Source: Phytophthora quininea (taxonomy: Eukaryota > Oomycota > Peronosporomycetes > Peronosporales > Peronosporaceae). From it: 64,000 bases of DNA. Location: the NCBI GenBank assembly GCA_011947345.1, contig JAAVTG010000275.1, positions 62,001 to 126,000 of the forward strand, in the 5' to 3' direction. The translations under genes were made by a program, and so were the position numbers. Positions 45,466 through 55,610 of the stretch are shown here, piece by piece; within the stretch, counting starts at the first letter, position 1, and the number at the start of each line of letters is the position of its first letter. Below the pieces are notes generated by a model that saw only the letters and a program-made list of their open reading frames with translations, searched no databases and was not told the origin of the DNA.

Positions 45466-46019
45466 TAGAGTCCTGGTACCTTTGCCAGATGCTATGATTA
45501 TTTGCAGTGGCTTTGTTTCGGTAGTTAATTATTGGAGGTGTCGCTGCAAGGTTGTGTTAAATTGATCTGGAAGTGGTTGATTGCCTTGCTATTCGAGCTC
45601 TATCTGCACGGCGGACATCGTATCAATCGTGTAAAGAAGATGAAAGCAAAAGCGAAGATCCACTTTGGATCCTAAAAAATGGTGCTGACAGTATTCTCAG
45701 CACGTTAGAACATCATGTTGGCGTGGATGGAGAGCCATTAATGATTGTGCTGCTCACTTCATTACCATAACGATGGAACCTACAGTTTTCACAATGATAT
45801 AACACGGGCCACACGCTGACCACAGCCATCTCAACTTCGAGCTTCTCTCGTGGTCGCTTCTCAACGTACTGCTGGGAGGGTAAGGGTGGGGATATTTGGA
45901 CTTCCATCTATGAATTTGGTCGTGAGGCAGATACCATCAATATCGGCGGAACTTTGACCACGGGTGAATCGGAATGTTGCATTCGTCCAACAAGCTTGCC
46001 ATACTTCGAAGTTGCTTAG

Positions 46020-46300
46020 CCTCGTAGTAAATGAACACCTCACTCAAGAAAATAAAAACTGCTACCGGTAGGTTTGCCAGCAAGGTTTGATGAAGCGAGC
46101 AGCAAAACCACAGATGACTCGGTCTGGATGCCAAGTTGTTGGCACTAACTTTTCCCATCACACACCGTTGTTTCTTTTAATCGGTCTCACTTTTACTATT
46201 CCGCTCCATCATTATCATTGGAAACGGTACCGCAGAATCCCCCCAAATTCTTTTTCGCAGACTCCACCTCAAGCGAAATCGCAAAGTTTTCAACGGTGAA
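46020..46300 (+). repeat. Degenerate copy of the RXLR-locus 5' region
   Basis: GATGACTCGGTCTGGATG followed by an AT-rich leader and a hydrophobic-coding stretch resembles 48820-48990 and, more weakly, 62230-62480. The coding part is interrupted. Marks another lost family member. Confidence 0.5.
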
Positions 46301-46567
46301 TATCGACCAACAGCTCACATTCGTGAGCAAAGAATCCTGAACGCCTTCACGTGCCGTGCCATTGACATGGACCCTTTACGTTAACCTGACCAATACATTA
46401 GAACCCTGCAGCTGTCGAAGAATCGGCAGAACTCGCAGTACAACCGCTGGATTTACGCCCGAAGAAGTTGGGATCGATCAACTAGATAGTAATCGTCGAG
46501 TAAATGTCATATAAACAATGGCTCATCGTGAACCAAGTGGCATCCACGTTTCCTTTGGACACGGAGC

Positions 46568-47100
46568 ATGTTCAGCTTTTTTTTCGTAATGTTCACGCGA
46601 ACTCGGCAACTCGTGACTCCAAATACGTATAGGAAAATGAAAACCAAATCGACTGGTGCTGCAACTAAAACCTATGTGTGGGGCCTCGTTCGAGATACAA
46701 ACGGGTCATCAGGATCGCGACGACGACGTTGGGGCAGCACTCACCCTGTCCCCGCTCGCCCGGCAGCAAACGCAGCTTGCACTGCGTCAGTCACAGCTTG
46801 CCTGAACCCAGCGGCTTGTCCTGCTCCACCCCGGCTTCAATGACGCCAGCCGCAGCTTGTCCAGCTTCACCCGCATCCTGCACCACTTCAACTTCAGCTT
46901 GTCCAGTTCCACCCGCAGCTTGCCCTGCTACACCCACGGCTTGCACTGCTCCATTCACAGGAGGTACTACCAGTCCGAATAAGCCCCACTGTGGGGAAGA
47001 GATCTACTTCGACTGGGTCGTCGAAACCAGGGGGAGATTTTGCTTCTGGGGAAGTGCCAGCAGTCGATGGGTGTCCAAGCTCAAAATCGTATTTGTGTGT
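46568..47100 (+). other. Cys/Pro/Ala-rich reading frames (possible secreted or cell-wall-type protein remnant)
   Basis: Two frames (46568-46843 and 46678-47103) together carry repeats of the form ACPAxPxxC/T (for example ACPVPPAACPATPTAC), with regularly spaced Cys. Such repeats occur in oomycete extracellular proteins, but there is a frame change between the halves, no clear signal peptide, and antisense overlap with the next entry. Low confidence. Confidence 0.3.
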
Positions 47101-47480
47101 TGAGCGATGTCGATGGGTCCCTGTTCCGGTTCTCGACCGCGCCATTGGCAACGGAGTCCAAGCGATATTGGAGGCTTCGGAAGCCAGGAGTCATGTGAAT
47201 GCAGAGAACATACTCCACACCAGGATACTGACGCAACAAGTCCGCCTTGCAACTCAAGCCTCGTCCGTCATCCACGCGGTCCCAGGTCTGCGAGATACCA
47301 ACTTCAATTTTCAGGGTGTGAAAGCCTCTAAAGTCCATCCCAGGAGGAGGCATCGCGCCAGCCACGCCTTGTCGGCTAGGCCGGGTACCACCGCTGCAAC
47401 CTGACACCGAGCCGTGTGTATAGCAAGCAAGGTAAGTGCTCCCAGTGTCTGTTGCGACCGCCATGTTCTTTGTTGGCACT
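47004..47480 (-). pseudogene. Unknown protein fragment, paralogue of 63077-63391
   Basis: The minus-strand frame (VEYVLCIHMTPGFRSLQYRL...NRNRDP) matches the frame at 63077-63388 (VEYVLCVHVSPGFQVRQYRL...NRDP) over ~60 residues. A frame change near 47110 shifts into the stretch equivalent to DPHRLLGLAQ. No domain recognised. Both copies lie beside an RXLR locus, so they were probably duplicated together. Confidence 0.45.
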
Positions 47481-47652
47481 CAACTGCTCGAGCTCTCATG
47501 GCTCGTCCCAGACAGCGAGGATTTTCCACAGACAACCTTCAATATCGGCGGAACTTTGTACATGGTCGTGGGCGTAGCGCCATGACAGTAGATCAAGTAC
47601 TACGACGAAGAACGTCAATTGAAAGTATCAAGAGGTTGGATTTCCTATCCGA

Positions 47653-47943
47653 TTATCGTCGTGCAGCATAACTTCCAAGGTTGCTGGCACCGGCTGTGAC
47701 GGTGTCAGCTACTGGCCACGCCATGACCACCACGTCGATTGGATCATCTTCGCTGCTTGATTGCAGGAACACCACCTCAGTTTGGCTCGACCGAGGCGTC
47801 TGAATCACAGCAGTCTCCGCATATTTCGCTCTCGATCTGCAGCATGCGACGATAGCACAGACGAGAATAACCCCAGCAGAGGCAACGCAGAAGGTCAGCC
47901 AGCCATTCCATCCTTCATCGGCCGAGTTGTAGTTGTCCGACAT
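47653..47943 (-). CDS. Small single-pass membrane protein
   Basis: 96 residues from ATG 47943. A short acidic N-terminus is followed by one strong TM segment (WLTFCVASAGVILVCAIVAC, residues 15-34), a basic CRSRAK stop-transfer and an acidic cytosolic tail (SSSEDDPIDVVV). Positive-inside suggests the N-terminus is outside. No family recognised. Confidence 0.45.
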   Translation of the reverse strand: MSDNYNSADEGWNGWLTFCVASAGVILVCAIVACCRSRAKYAETAVIQTPRSSQTEVVFLQSSSEDDPIDVVVMAWPVADTVTAGASNLGSYAARR

Positions 47944-48537
47944 CGGTTTGTTTCGCTTATGTTGTCGAGGACGAGTATCAAAGTGGCCTCAGTGTTTCAT
48001 CACGTGGTGTTTGGGCATTGTGTCCGTCTCGAATAGTGAATCTCCACGGGGAGATGTAGTGGCTTCAGTCCCAGTTGCTTGGTTTATACTGTGTGCATAT
48101 CCAGATAGGAGACACCCGAATCGAAGCTGACAGCCACAATATTCGTGGTCGTGTCCACGAGTGCTATTTGGTGTTCATCGAATACCTTTGACGACTAGCG
48201 AGGCTTTCAAACTGTATCCTACGGCAAAATGGAGCCAAGAAAAAGCTCGAGGTGAATTTAATGCAATGCTACTTCTAACCTATGCTTGCGAACGAAATCC
48301 CAAGTACAACTTTCCCTCTTGCAAGAGGACAAAACATACTTCGTCGAGTTGATCTAGAAACCATTCGAGCGGAAATTGGAATTTTGGTTTCACTCGAAAG
48401 TGTTGCTATTATTTCAAAGTCGTTGCCTGGCCTCGTACTCTACAGTAAACGCGCAGTGCTATTTACCTTGACGAGGCGAAATGAATTGTTGTGCTCGATC
48501 TGTGTGGACGAAAGAACTTGGTCTAGTCGTCACGAGT

Positions 48538-48677
48538 TTACATGCGGGGGTTGGCACGGTTGTACACGCCGGGGTTTTCGGGGCGTTGGAAGTCGGGATT
48601 TCGTGGTGGAAGGGCCTGGACCAGGCACAACTGGGCCATGCACAAGGCAATGGTGACGATCGCGACGCTGATTTCAT
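48538..48677 (-). CDS. Candidate small secreted peptide, one frame break
   Basis: An ATG at 48677 is followed, after an apparent one-base deficit in an A-run (48672-48674), by a signal-peptide-like stretch (ISVAIVTIALCMAQLCLVQA) and a ~24-residue mature part rich in Pro, Asn and Arg (LPPRNPDFQRPENPGVYN) ending at TAA 48538. If real, it is a ~45-residue secreted peptide. It could also be chance. It lies 270 bp upstream of the RXLR gene on the opposite strand. Confidence 0.35.
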
Positions 48678-48949
48678 CTTTGGCGCTCTGTAGCTGCTGC
48701 GGTGGGTTGTGGCTTGGGAAGGCGAAATGGGAAATGGCCTCGTTCTTTATGAACACCTTTGAGAAAATAAATATCTCTAGGTGCGCTATCAAAGTTGGCC
48801 GCCGTGACTATGATGGCAATCACTGATGACTCGGTCTGGATGTCAAGGTATTGGTTCTAGTTTGTACGTGAAGGCATTGGTGCAGAAGGTACTGCACTCG
48901 TTGCTGCGTTTTATCATTCTCACTTTCAATTCGCTGGCCATTGAAAACG

Positions 48950-49564
48950 ATGCCGCAAAAGCATTTCCTGGTGCTGCTCCTGTTGATATCCTTTCTCGCT
49001 GACTCCACGTGCAGCGAACTTCGACAGCTCGAAGGGAATGATCAAGATGCTACTTCTTCCGACGAAGAACGAACTTTGTCGGCGAAACTCGCTGCGGTTG
49101 TAGAGAAACTCAAGTACAAGTCGTGGCTGTCGACCGACACCACGCCCAAAGCGGTCCTCAGCAAACTCGAAACTTCCGGGAAGCAAGTGACCGAGTCGAA
49201 ATTGATTCCGTGGCTGATATATGTTGTAAAGTACCAGGCCAAGCACAGTCCCGACGCCTACTTTGGGTCGAGCTACTATATTTTCTACACGCTAGCGGAA
49301 AAACTACCGGAGGAAAAATTAGTGAAGCTGTTGGTGTCGATGAGGAAGAATCCGGAACTCGAAAATCTCGCGAAAGAGCTGCAGCAGATGCAGAACATGC
49401 GCTGGCTAGACAACGACGTCAACCCCGACCAAGTCAAATTGATGCTGGGGGTGGTCACCCAGGGCAGATCCAAAGCAGAACTTCGCCAAGACCCGGCGTA
49501 CAACATCTGGAGCCAGTACTCGATCAACTACATAGTCGCGTTCGTAAGAAGCGTGAATCATTAG
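48950..49564 (+). CDS. RXLR-type secreted effector with WY-like domain, intact
   Basis: 204 residues from ATG 48950; an upstream in-frame TTG at 48941 is not needed. The signal peptide is residues 1-22 (LVLLLLISFLADS core). A degenerate RXLR (RQLE, residues 25-28) is followed by DEER at 38-41. After that come two WY-type helical modules, each with a conserved Trp (SWLSTDTTPKAV and RWLDNDVNPDQV), as in Phytophthora effectors that act inside plant cells. No introns, no frame breaks. The 5' flank is shared with the remnants at 46.0 kb and the locus at 62.4 kb. It ends 77 bp from the RPT1 3' end (convergent). The host target is not inferable. Confidence 0.85.
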   Translation: MPQKHFLVLLLLISFLADSTCSELRQLEGNDQDATSSDEERTLSAKLAAVVEKLKYKSWLSTDTTPKAVLSKLETSGKQVTESKLIPWLIYVVKYQAKHSPDAYFGSSYYIFYTLAEKLPEEKLVKLLVSMRKNPELENLAKELQQMQNMRWLDNDVNPDQVKLMLGVVTQGRSKAELRQDPAYNIWSQYSINYIVAFVRSVNH

Positions 49565-49641
49565 AGACGAGCAGTCCGTGGTTTTGTCGGTTTATTGTAG
49601 TTGCAAGCACGTTAAATGCAATCCAGTCGGCCAGATCTCTC

Positions 49642-50958
49642 CTAGTTGTAGACCATGTACTTGGGTGTGGACGAGAACTTTTTGTAGCCCTTGATGACCT
49701 TGTTGACGGACTCGAGGAAGTCCTTCTCGCTCACCGATTTGCGGCGCGCGCGGATGGCAAACATGCCTGCTTCCGTGCACACGCTGCGCAGCTCAGCTCC
49801 CGTCGTGTTGGGGCACAGCCGACTGACCAGCTCGAAGCGGATGCCACGGTCGCAGTTCATGCTCTTGGCGTGGATCTTGAGGATCTGCGTGCGGCCCTCG
49901 AGCTCCGGCAGGTTGAACTCGACCTTGCGGTCCAGTCGCCCGGGCCGCATGAGCGCCGGGTCTAACGTGTCCGGTCGGTTCGTGGCCATCAACACCTTGA
50001 TGTTGCCTCTCGGGTCGAAGCCGTCGAGCTCCGTGACGATCTGCAGCATGGTGCGCTGCACTTCGTTGTCCGTGCCGCCTTCCTCAGAGCTGCTTCGCGC
50101 GCCGCCGATGGCGTCCACCTCGTCAAAGAAGACGATGCAGGCCTTCTTAGATCTCGCCATGGTGAACAGTTCGCGCACCATACGGGCGCCTTCACCCACG
50201 TACTTCTGTACTAGTTCACTACCAATGACTCGAATGAAACAAGCATCCGTACGGTTGGCCACGGCTCGAGCTGACAAGGTCTTGCCCGTTCCCGGAGGAC
50301 CGTAGAGCAGCACTCCCTTTGGAGGATCGATACCCAAATTAACGAAGCGCTCCGGGTGCAGTAGTGGCAGCTCCACCACCTCTCGGAGCTTCTCTAGCGC
50401 GTCTTTGGCGCCGCCGACGTCGTCGTACGTGACGTCGGGTTTGTCCTCGACCGTCATGAGCGACACTGTGGGGTCGATCTTTGGTGGTAGAGGGATCTGG
50501 ATGGCGTACTTGGTGCGGTCTACACCCACTCGCATGCCTTCCTCAATGTCCGTGGGGGCCACTTTCTCCCCCAGACCCACCACGAACTTGGCGATCTGCT
50601 TGACATTGATCATGTACTTGGCGTCCTCCTCGCCGGCGCTGATGATTTTGGTACAGCGAGCCACCTGCAGCGGCTGCTCCTCCTGCATCATCTGCTTGTC
50701 GCTCACGAGGTCCCATAGACTGGGCAGACTGAGCCCTGTGTCGCTCTCCTTGATGCCGATGAGGTCGTTCACGGCCTTCTGGGCCTTCTTGATGTCGTCC
50801 TCCACCGTCTTGATCACGCGCGAGTACGGGCCCAGCCCGTAGGTCTTGAGCAGCGCGATGTCCCCTTCGTCCAGCACGGTCTCCGGTCCGGCCAGCAGGT
50901 CGTCCTCCTCGCCGTCATAGTCCTTCTTGTTGCTCGTCTGGCACTCGCCCGCTGCCAT
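49642..50958 (-). CDS. RPT1: 26S proteasome regulatory ATPase subunit RPT1 (PSMC2/S7)
   Basis: 438 residues in one intact exon. N-terminal coiled-coil region, OB-fold (about 95-165), then the AAA+ ATPase: Walker A GPPGTGKT at 220-227, Walker [11 protein letters not shown] ending at 279-282, second region of homology [19 protein letters not shown], and C-terminus KYMVYN, the RPT1 type. It is part of the hexameric ATPase ring of the 19S particle that unfolds ubiquitinated substrates in cytosol and nucleus. Divergently transcribed from importin beta across 166 bp. No anomalies. Confidence 0.97.
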   Translation of the reverse strand: MAAGECQTSNKKDYDGEEDDLLAGPETVLDEGDIALLKTYGLGPYSRVIKTVEDDIKKAQKAVNDLIGIKESDTGLSLPSLWDLVSDKQMMQEEQPLQVARCTKIISAGEEDAKYMINVKQIAKFVVGLGEKVAPTDIEEGMRVGVDRTKYAIQIPLPPKIDPTVSLMTVEDKPDVTYDDVGGAKDALEKLREVVELPLLHPERFVNLGIDPPKGVLLYGPPGTGKTLSARAVANRTDACFIRVIGSELVQKYVGEGARMVRELFTMARSKKACIVFFDEVDAIGGARSSSEEGGTDNEVQRTMLQIVTELDGFDPRGNIKVLMATNRPDTLDPALMRPGRLDRKVEFNLPELEGRTQILKIHAKSMNCDRGIRFELVSRLCPNTTGAELRSVCTEAGMFAIRARRKSVSEKDFLESVNKVIKGYKKFSSTPKYMVYN

Positions 50959-51124
50959 TTTCGTTTAGGGAGAAGGAAAAATCTTATCAGAAATGACAGG
51001 ACCCTTTTCCCTGTCAAAACCGATCATACTCTCATTGGCTGAAAATTTCGGGTTGAAAGAAACCGACGCCCATTTCCACTCATTTCCTCCACCCTCCAAG
51101 CAGCACTCGATCTTCTCCCACGTC
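50959..51124. promoter_or_regulatory. Bidirectional promoter between RPT1 and importin beta
   Basis: Only 166 bp separate the two ATGs. The sequence holds pyrimidine-rich stretches upstream of each start (TCATTTCCTCCACCCTCC near 51082 and, on the other strand, CTTCTCCCTAAACG near 50962) and a CTCATTGG CCAAT-type box near 51031. An oomycete Inr-like TCATTTCC lies at about 51078. Confidence 0.55.
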
Positions 51125-53832
51125 ATGGACATCTCGGCCGCCCTCCTCAACACGCAGAGCCCCGGTACGAGTCTCCCCTTGTGCAGATATATAACGCTTC
51201 TCCGAATTAACTCTCTCTCTCTCTCTCTCTCTCTAGATGTGGCACTCCGTAAGCAAGCCGAAGAGTTCCTAAACAATGCCCTGCAGCAGCAGATGGGGCA
51301 GTTTATGGTCACGCTGGTGCAGGCGCTGGCCTCCGAGGAGTTCGCTGTCGTGGGCCGCCAAGCCGCCGGTCTGTACCTGAAGAACGTGCTGGACGCCAAG
51401 GACGACGTCCTTCAACTGCAGAAGATCAACGCCTGGATGGCCATGGACGCGGCTCTGCGTACCCAGATCAAGGACGGATCGCTGAGCGTGCTGCAGTCCA
51501 ACGACCCCGTGGCGCGCCACACCAGCGCCCAACTGGTGGCCAAGATCGGCAGCATCGAGCTGCCCAAGAAGGAGTGGCCCTCGCTGCTCGAGTCGCTGCT
51601 GAAGAACGTCACGGGCGGCAGCGAAGGCTGCATCCACGCCACGCTCGAGTGTCTGGGCTACCTCTGCGATGAGCTAGAAGAGAACACCATCGACGAACAG
51701 GACACAAACCGCATTCTGACGGCCATTGTGGACGGTATCCGAGCGGACCGACCCCAGCCATCCGCCTTGCTGCAGTCACAGCTCTGCGCAACAGTCTAGA
51801 GTTTGTTAGCGAAAACTTCAAGAGGAAGCAGGAGAGAGATCACCTGATGCAGAAGATCTGCGAAGCCACCCAGAGCCCAGACCTGCGCACCCGCGTGGTG
51901 GCATACGAGTGCATTGCTGCCATTGCCACGATGTACTACGAGTACTTGGCGGAATACATGGAGACGCTGTGCAAACTGACGTTCAACGCCATCACCAGCG
52001 ACCAGGACGAAGTTGGTCTGCAGTCGCTCGAGTTCTGGTCGTCCATGTGCGACGTGGAGCTGGATCTGATTGAAGAGATGAGCTACGCTGAGCTCGAGGG
52101 CCGTACCGACGTCATCCCGTGCAACTACTACGTGCAGACTGTGCTGAACACGCTGATCCCGCTGCTGACTGAGACGCTGAAGAAGCAGGACGAGGACCAG
52201 GACGAAGACTCGTGGAACTTGTCGATGGCTGCAGCCACGTGTCTGGCGCTGGTGGCGCAGGTCGTGGGGGACGCCTGTGTGGACCTGACGATGGCCTTCA
52301 TCACGCAGAACATTGAGAGCAACGAGTGGCGCCCCAAGGAGGCCGCCATCATGGCATTCGGCTCGATTCTGGACGGCCCTGACTCGACTAAGATTGCGCC
52401 GTTGGTGCGTCAGGCTCTTGGCTTCCTCATGGGCTGCATGAAGTTCGACAACATTCTGGTACGTGACACGACTGCGTGGACGCTCGGCCGCATTTGCGAG
52501 CTGCACTACGGCTGCATCAGTGGCGAGATGCTGCCCAGCCTGATGCAGCTGCTGCTGGAGGGGCTCGACCAGGAGCCGCGTGTGTCCCACAACGTTTGCT
52601 ACGCCATCCACAACATTGTCAAGGCCTTTGAGGAGTCTGAAGCGGCCTCGCACATGCTCACGCCGTACTTTAACACACTATTCGACAAGCTCCTCGAGAC
52701 GAGCAGCCGACCGAACGCCTTGGAGAGCAATCTGCGCGGCTCTGCGTACGAAGCTCTGAACGTTTTGGTTCAGGCTGGTGCCGACGAGGTCAACGAGCAC
52801 ATCATGCTGCGTCTGCCTGTGATTCTGGAGCGTCTCGAGTTGAGTATTAAGGCTCTGATTGAGAACCCAGACAGTCTGCACGACGACCAGGCTGGCCTTC
52901 AGGCCCTGCTGTGCGGCGTGCTCATTGCCGCCATCCAGAAGCTCAACAGCGAGATCGATCCGCTGGCTGACCGCATCATGCAGGCGCTGCTGCAGGTCTT
53001 CTCGACCCGCAATGCTGCGGCCGCAGAGGAGGCCTTTATGGCTGCAGGTGCAATGGCGAACGCTGTGGGACCGAAGTTTGAGGTGTACATGCAGTACTTT
53101 GGCCCTGTCGTGCTGATGGGCTTGAAGAACAGCGAAGAGTATATGGTCTGTAGCGTAGCGGTCGGTGTCGTGGGCGATTTGTGCCGTGCATTGGAGAGCA
53201 AGATCCTGCCGCTGTGTGACGAGGTTGTGGCCGCGTTGATTGAGATCCTGAAGAACCCCATGCTGAACCGTTCCGTGAAGCCCCTGTCCTGTCGTGCTTT
53301 GGCGACATTGCGCTGGCTATCGAGGGCGAGTACGAGCGCTACGCCGTGTCTTCGCTGCAGATGATTCTGCAGGCTGCCGGAGCTTGCGGCTCGATCGCTA
53401 CGGACGACGAAGAGGTCGTGGAGTACATGAACCAGCTGCGCGAGAGCGTGCTGGAGGCCCTCACGGGCATTGTCCAAGGCCTGGGCGCTGCTAGCAAGGC
53501 CGGTTTGCTCATGGAGTGCGCACCGCAGATCGGCGCCTTCCTCGCCACGTTGGCGAACGATTTGACTACCCGCTCGGACGCTGTGACGACTGGCGCAGTT
53601 GGCCTCATCGGGTAAGTGGTTTGTCATCCCTCTCTATCTTATTTGTGCTGATTGTGCGTGTTTGTAAATTAGCGATATGGGTCAGGCCATGGGCAAGGCC
53701 GTGGAGAACCTTTTCCACCAGCAGTTTGTGGTGCAACTGGTCAGCGAATGTGCCAACAACGCGCAGAACCCGCAGGCGCAGCAGCTCGCTGCTTGGACGC
53801 AGAAGGTGATGATGGAACTGCAGGCGAATTAG
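51125..53832 (+). CDS. Importin beta-1 (karyopherin beta), two frame breaks
   Basis: Exons 51125-51164, 51237-53611 and 53673-53832 (introns GTACGA...CTAG and GTAAGT...TTAG) encode about 858 residues, the family's usual length. The protein is an array of HEAT repeats: the N-terminal Ran-binding end (LRKQAEEFL, QAAGLYLKN), the conserved VARHTSAQLVAKIG, an acidic loop KKQDEDQDEDSW that contacts the importin-alpha IBB, and C-terminal HEAT repeats ending QKVMMELQAN. It carries NLS cargo through nuclear pores. The frame breaks at CCCC 51752-51755 and CCCC 53281-53284, each one base short, while homology continues on both sides. Almost certainly a functional gene with sequence errors. Confidence 0.95.
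51211..51234 (+). repeat. (CT)12 microsatellite serving as polypyrimidine tract
   Basis: Twelve CT repeats run directly into the AG acceptor (51235-51236) of importin beta intron 1. Length variation here could be polymorphic and affect splicing. Confidence 0.9.
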
Positions 53833-54400
53833 GCAGTTTGGTAGGAAGAAGCACGAGAGCATGAGGCTCTCGTCGCTTCCTTTCCCTGCCCAAGTGTAAT
53901 TTATCAAGACGCGCAAGAGAATCGAGTGAAGAAGTCGTCCGAGAGTGGCACGGACGACTTCCAGGGTGGAGTGTGCGTGTCTGTATGAGCTTTTCTGCAT
54001 GTTGACGAGTGCTCTGCGTGCGAGATTGCGAGTGTGTGGGTCTTGCTGGGCGGCTGGTGATCTCGGTGTCGTGATTGCAAGCAGTTTGGAGTGATTGGCG
54101 ACCGGGTAGTCATTTGTGTGCTCGCTTTCCCCGACTGGGAAAGTGGGTAAGGCACGGTGGTTGCTTGGTCGTTGAGACGTCCAAACGGTCTTGTGATTGC
54201 AGGCACTTAGTTCGTTTAGCATGCCCAGCAATTGGTGATAGGTATCTAGAAGAACGAACGACAAATACAACCACGCGGGCCATCGAGGTCAGGTCGATTC
54301 GGGGCAACTGCACAACGCAGCCAACCCAATTGCCTAACTTCCTTCTCGCCATGCAATTTCCAACCTTTTTGTTGTTGTTGCTATGTATCATTCCCACTAG
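53833..54400. other. Convergent intergenic region
   Basis: Between the stops of importin beta and RPT3. Contains 3' ends of both genes and a GTTGTTGTTG run near 54370. No gene seen; a 221-codon antisense frame overlapping the importin 3' end is a shadow. Confidence 0.5.
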
Positions 54401-55610
54401 CTAGTGATAGAACTCGAACGTCGTGTCGGCGCGCTTGATGGCGTTCTTGTAGCCCTTGTCGAAGTCCTTGGGCAGCACCACGTAGCGGTTCTTACGCACA
54501 GCCTGCAGACCTGCCTCCTGGCAGATGGAGGCAATGTCCGCCGAGCTGATCTTCTCAGGACGGTTCACGTAGTCCTCCAGATCCACCTCGTCGCCAAGGT
54601 TCATCTTGGACGTGCAGGCTTGGTAGATCAGTCGCTTCTGTCGTCGGTCGGGCAGTGGGAACTCGATCTTACGATCCAATCGACCCGGACGCAGTAGCGC
54701 CGGGTCCAACGTATCCGCTCGGTTAGTCGCCATAATGACCTTGACATTGGTGGCCTGGTCAAAGCCGTCCATTTGGTTCAGCAGTTCGAGCAGGATTCGC
54801 TGCACTTCGCGATCCGCTCCGGTCTGAGCGTCGAATCTCTTGGTGGCAATGGCGTCCACCTCATCGATGAACACAATAGCGGGGAGTTTTCTTTGGCCAA
54901 CCGGAAGACGTCGCGCACCATGCGCGGGCCTTCTCCCAAGTATTTCTGCACGAATTCCGAGCCCACAACACTGATGAATGCTGCTGTAGTAGCATTAGCC
55001 ACTGCTTTAGCCAGCATCGTCTTGCCAGTGCCCGGTGGGCCGTACATCAGTACACCGCGTGGCGGGTCCACTCCGATCTGCTTGTACAGATCAAAGTGGG
55101 TCAATGGCAGCTCTACAGCCTCCCTCACTTCTTGCTTTTGAATGTCCATGCCTCCGATATCCGAGTAGGACACGTCAGGTCTTTCCGACATTTGCATCAT
55201 TTGGATACTCGAGTCCGACTCGGGGAAGCACGTCCACGACGGCGTGGGAGTGGCGGTGCAGTGCTACGCTCGAGTTGGGTTTGAGTCTCTCTCGGTCCAA
55301 CGTGCTGAGGATGCGCACGTAGTAGTTGGAGCCGGCGGTGGAGCCCACGATGCCGTAGTTGGCGTCCACCATCTCCAGGAACTGGCCGATGACCAGCGGC
55401 ACTGACTGGATGCGTTTGACTTCCTCCTTGGCTCGGATCAGCTCGCGCTTGAGGTTCTTCATCTCGTCCTTGATGTAGCCCTCCTGGATGTCCAGGAACT
55501 CCAGATGGCGCTGCAGAGACTTGAACTTGGCGTATAGGTCCGTCTTGGTCTCGATGGCCACGGGCACCAGCGGCTCGTCGTCAGCCACGGGGAAGGCCGA
55601 TCTCCTCCAT
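54401..55610 (-). CDS. RPT3: 26S proteasome regulatory ATPase subunit RPT3 (PSMC4/S6b), three frame breaks
   Basis: About 403 residues starting MEEIGLP at 55610. N-terminal coiled coil ([19 protein letters not shown]), OB-fold with [20 protein letters not shown], then AAA+ with [16 protein letters not shown], Walker [14 protein letters not shown] and [19 protein letters not shown]. The C-terminus EFYH carries the HbYX motif that docks into the 20S alpha ring. Frame changes occur at 55589-55592 and 55222-55225 (each one base over or two short) and at 54881-54884 (one base short), all in C-runs of the coding strand. Given an essential, otherwise perfect gene, sequence error is more likely than loss. 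Confidence 0.95.

Noticed and set aside
51796..52653. 285-codon minus-strand frame inside importin beta
   Set aside because: Shadow of the importin HEAT repeats; no motif, and the plus strand is strongly conserved. The same applies to 49123-49965 over RPT1 and the RXLR gene.
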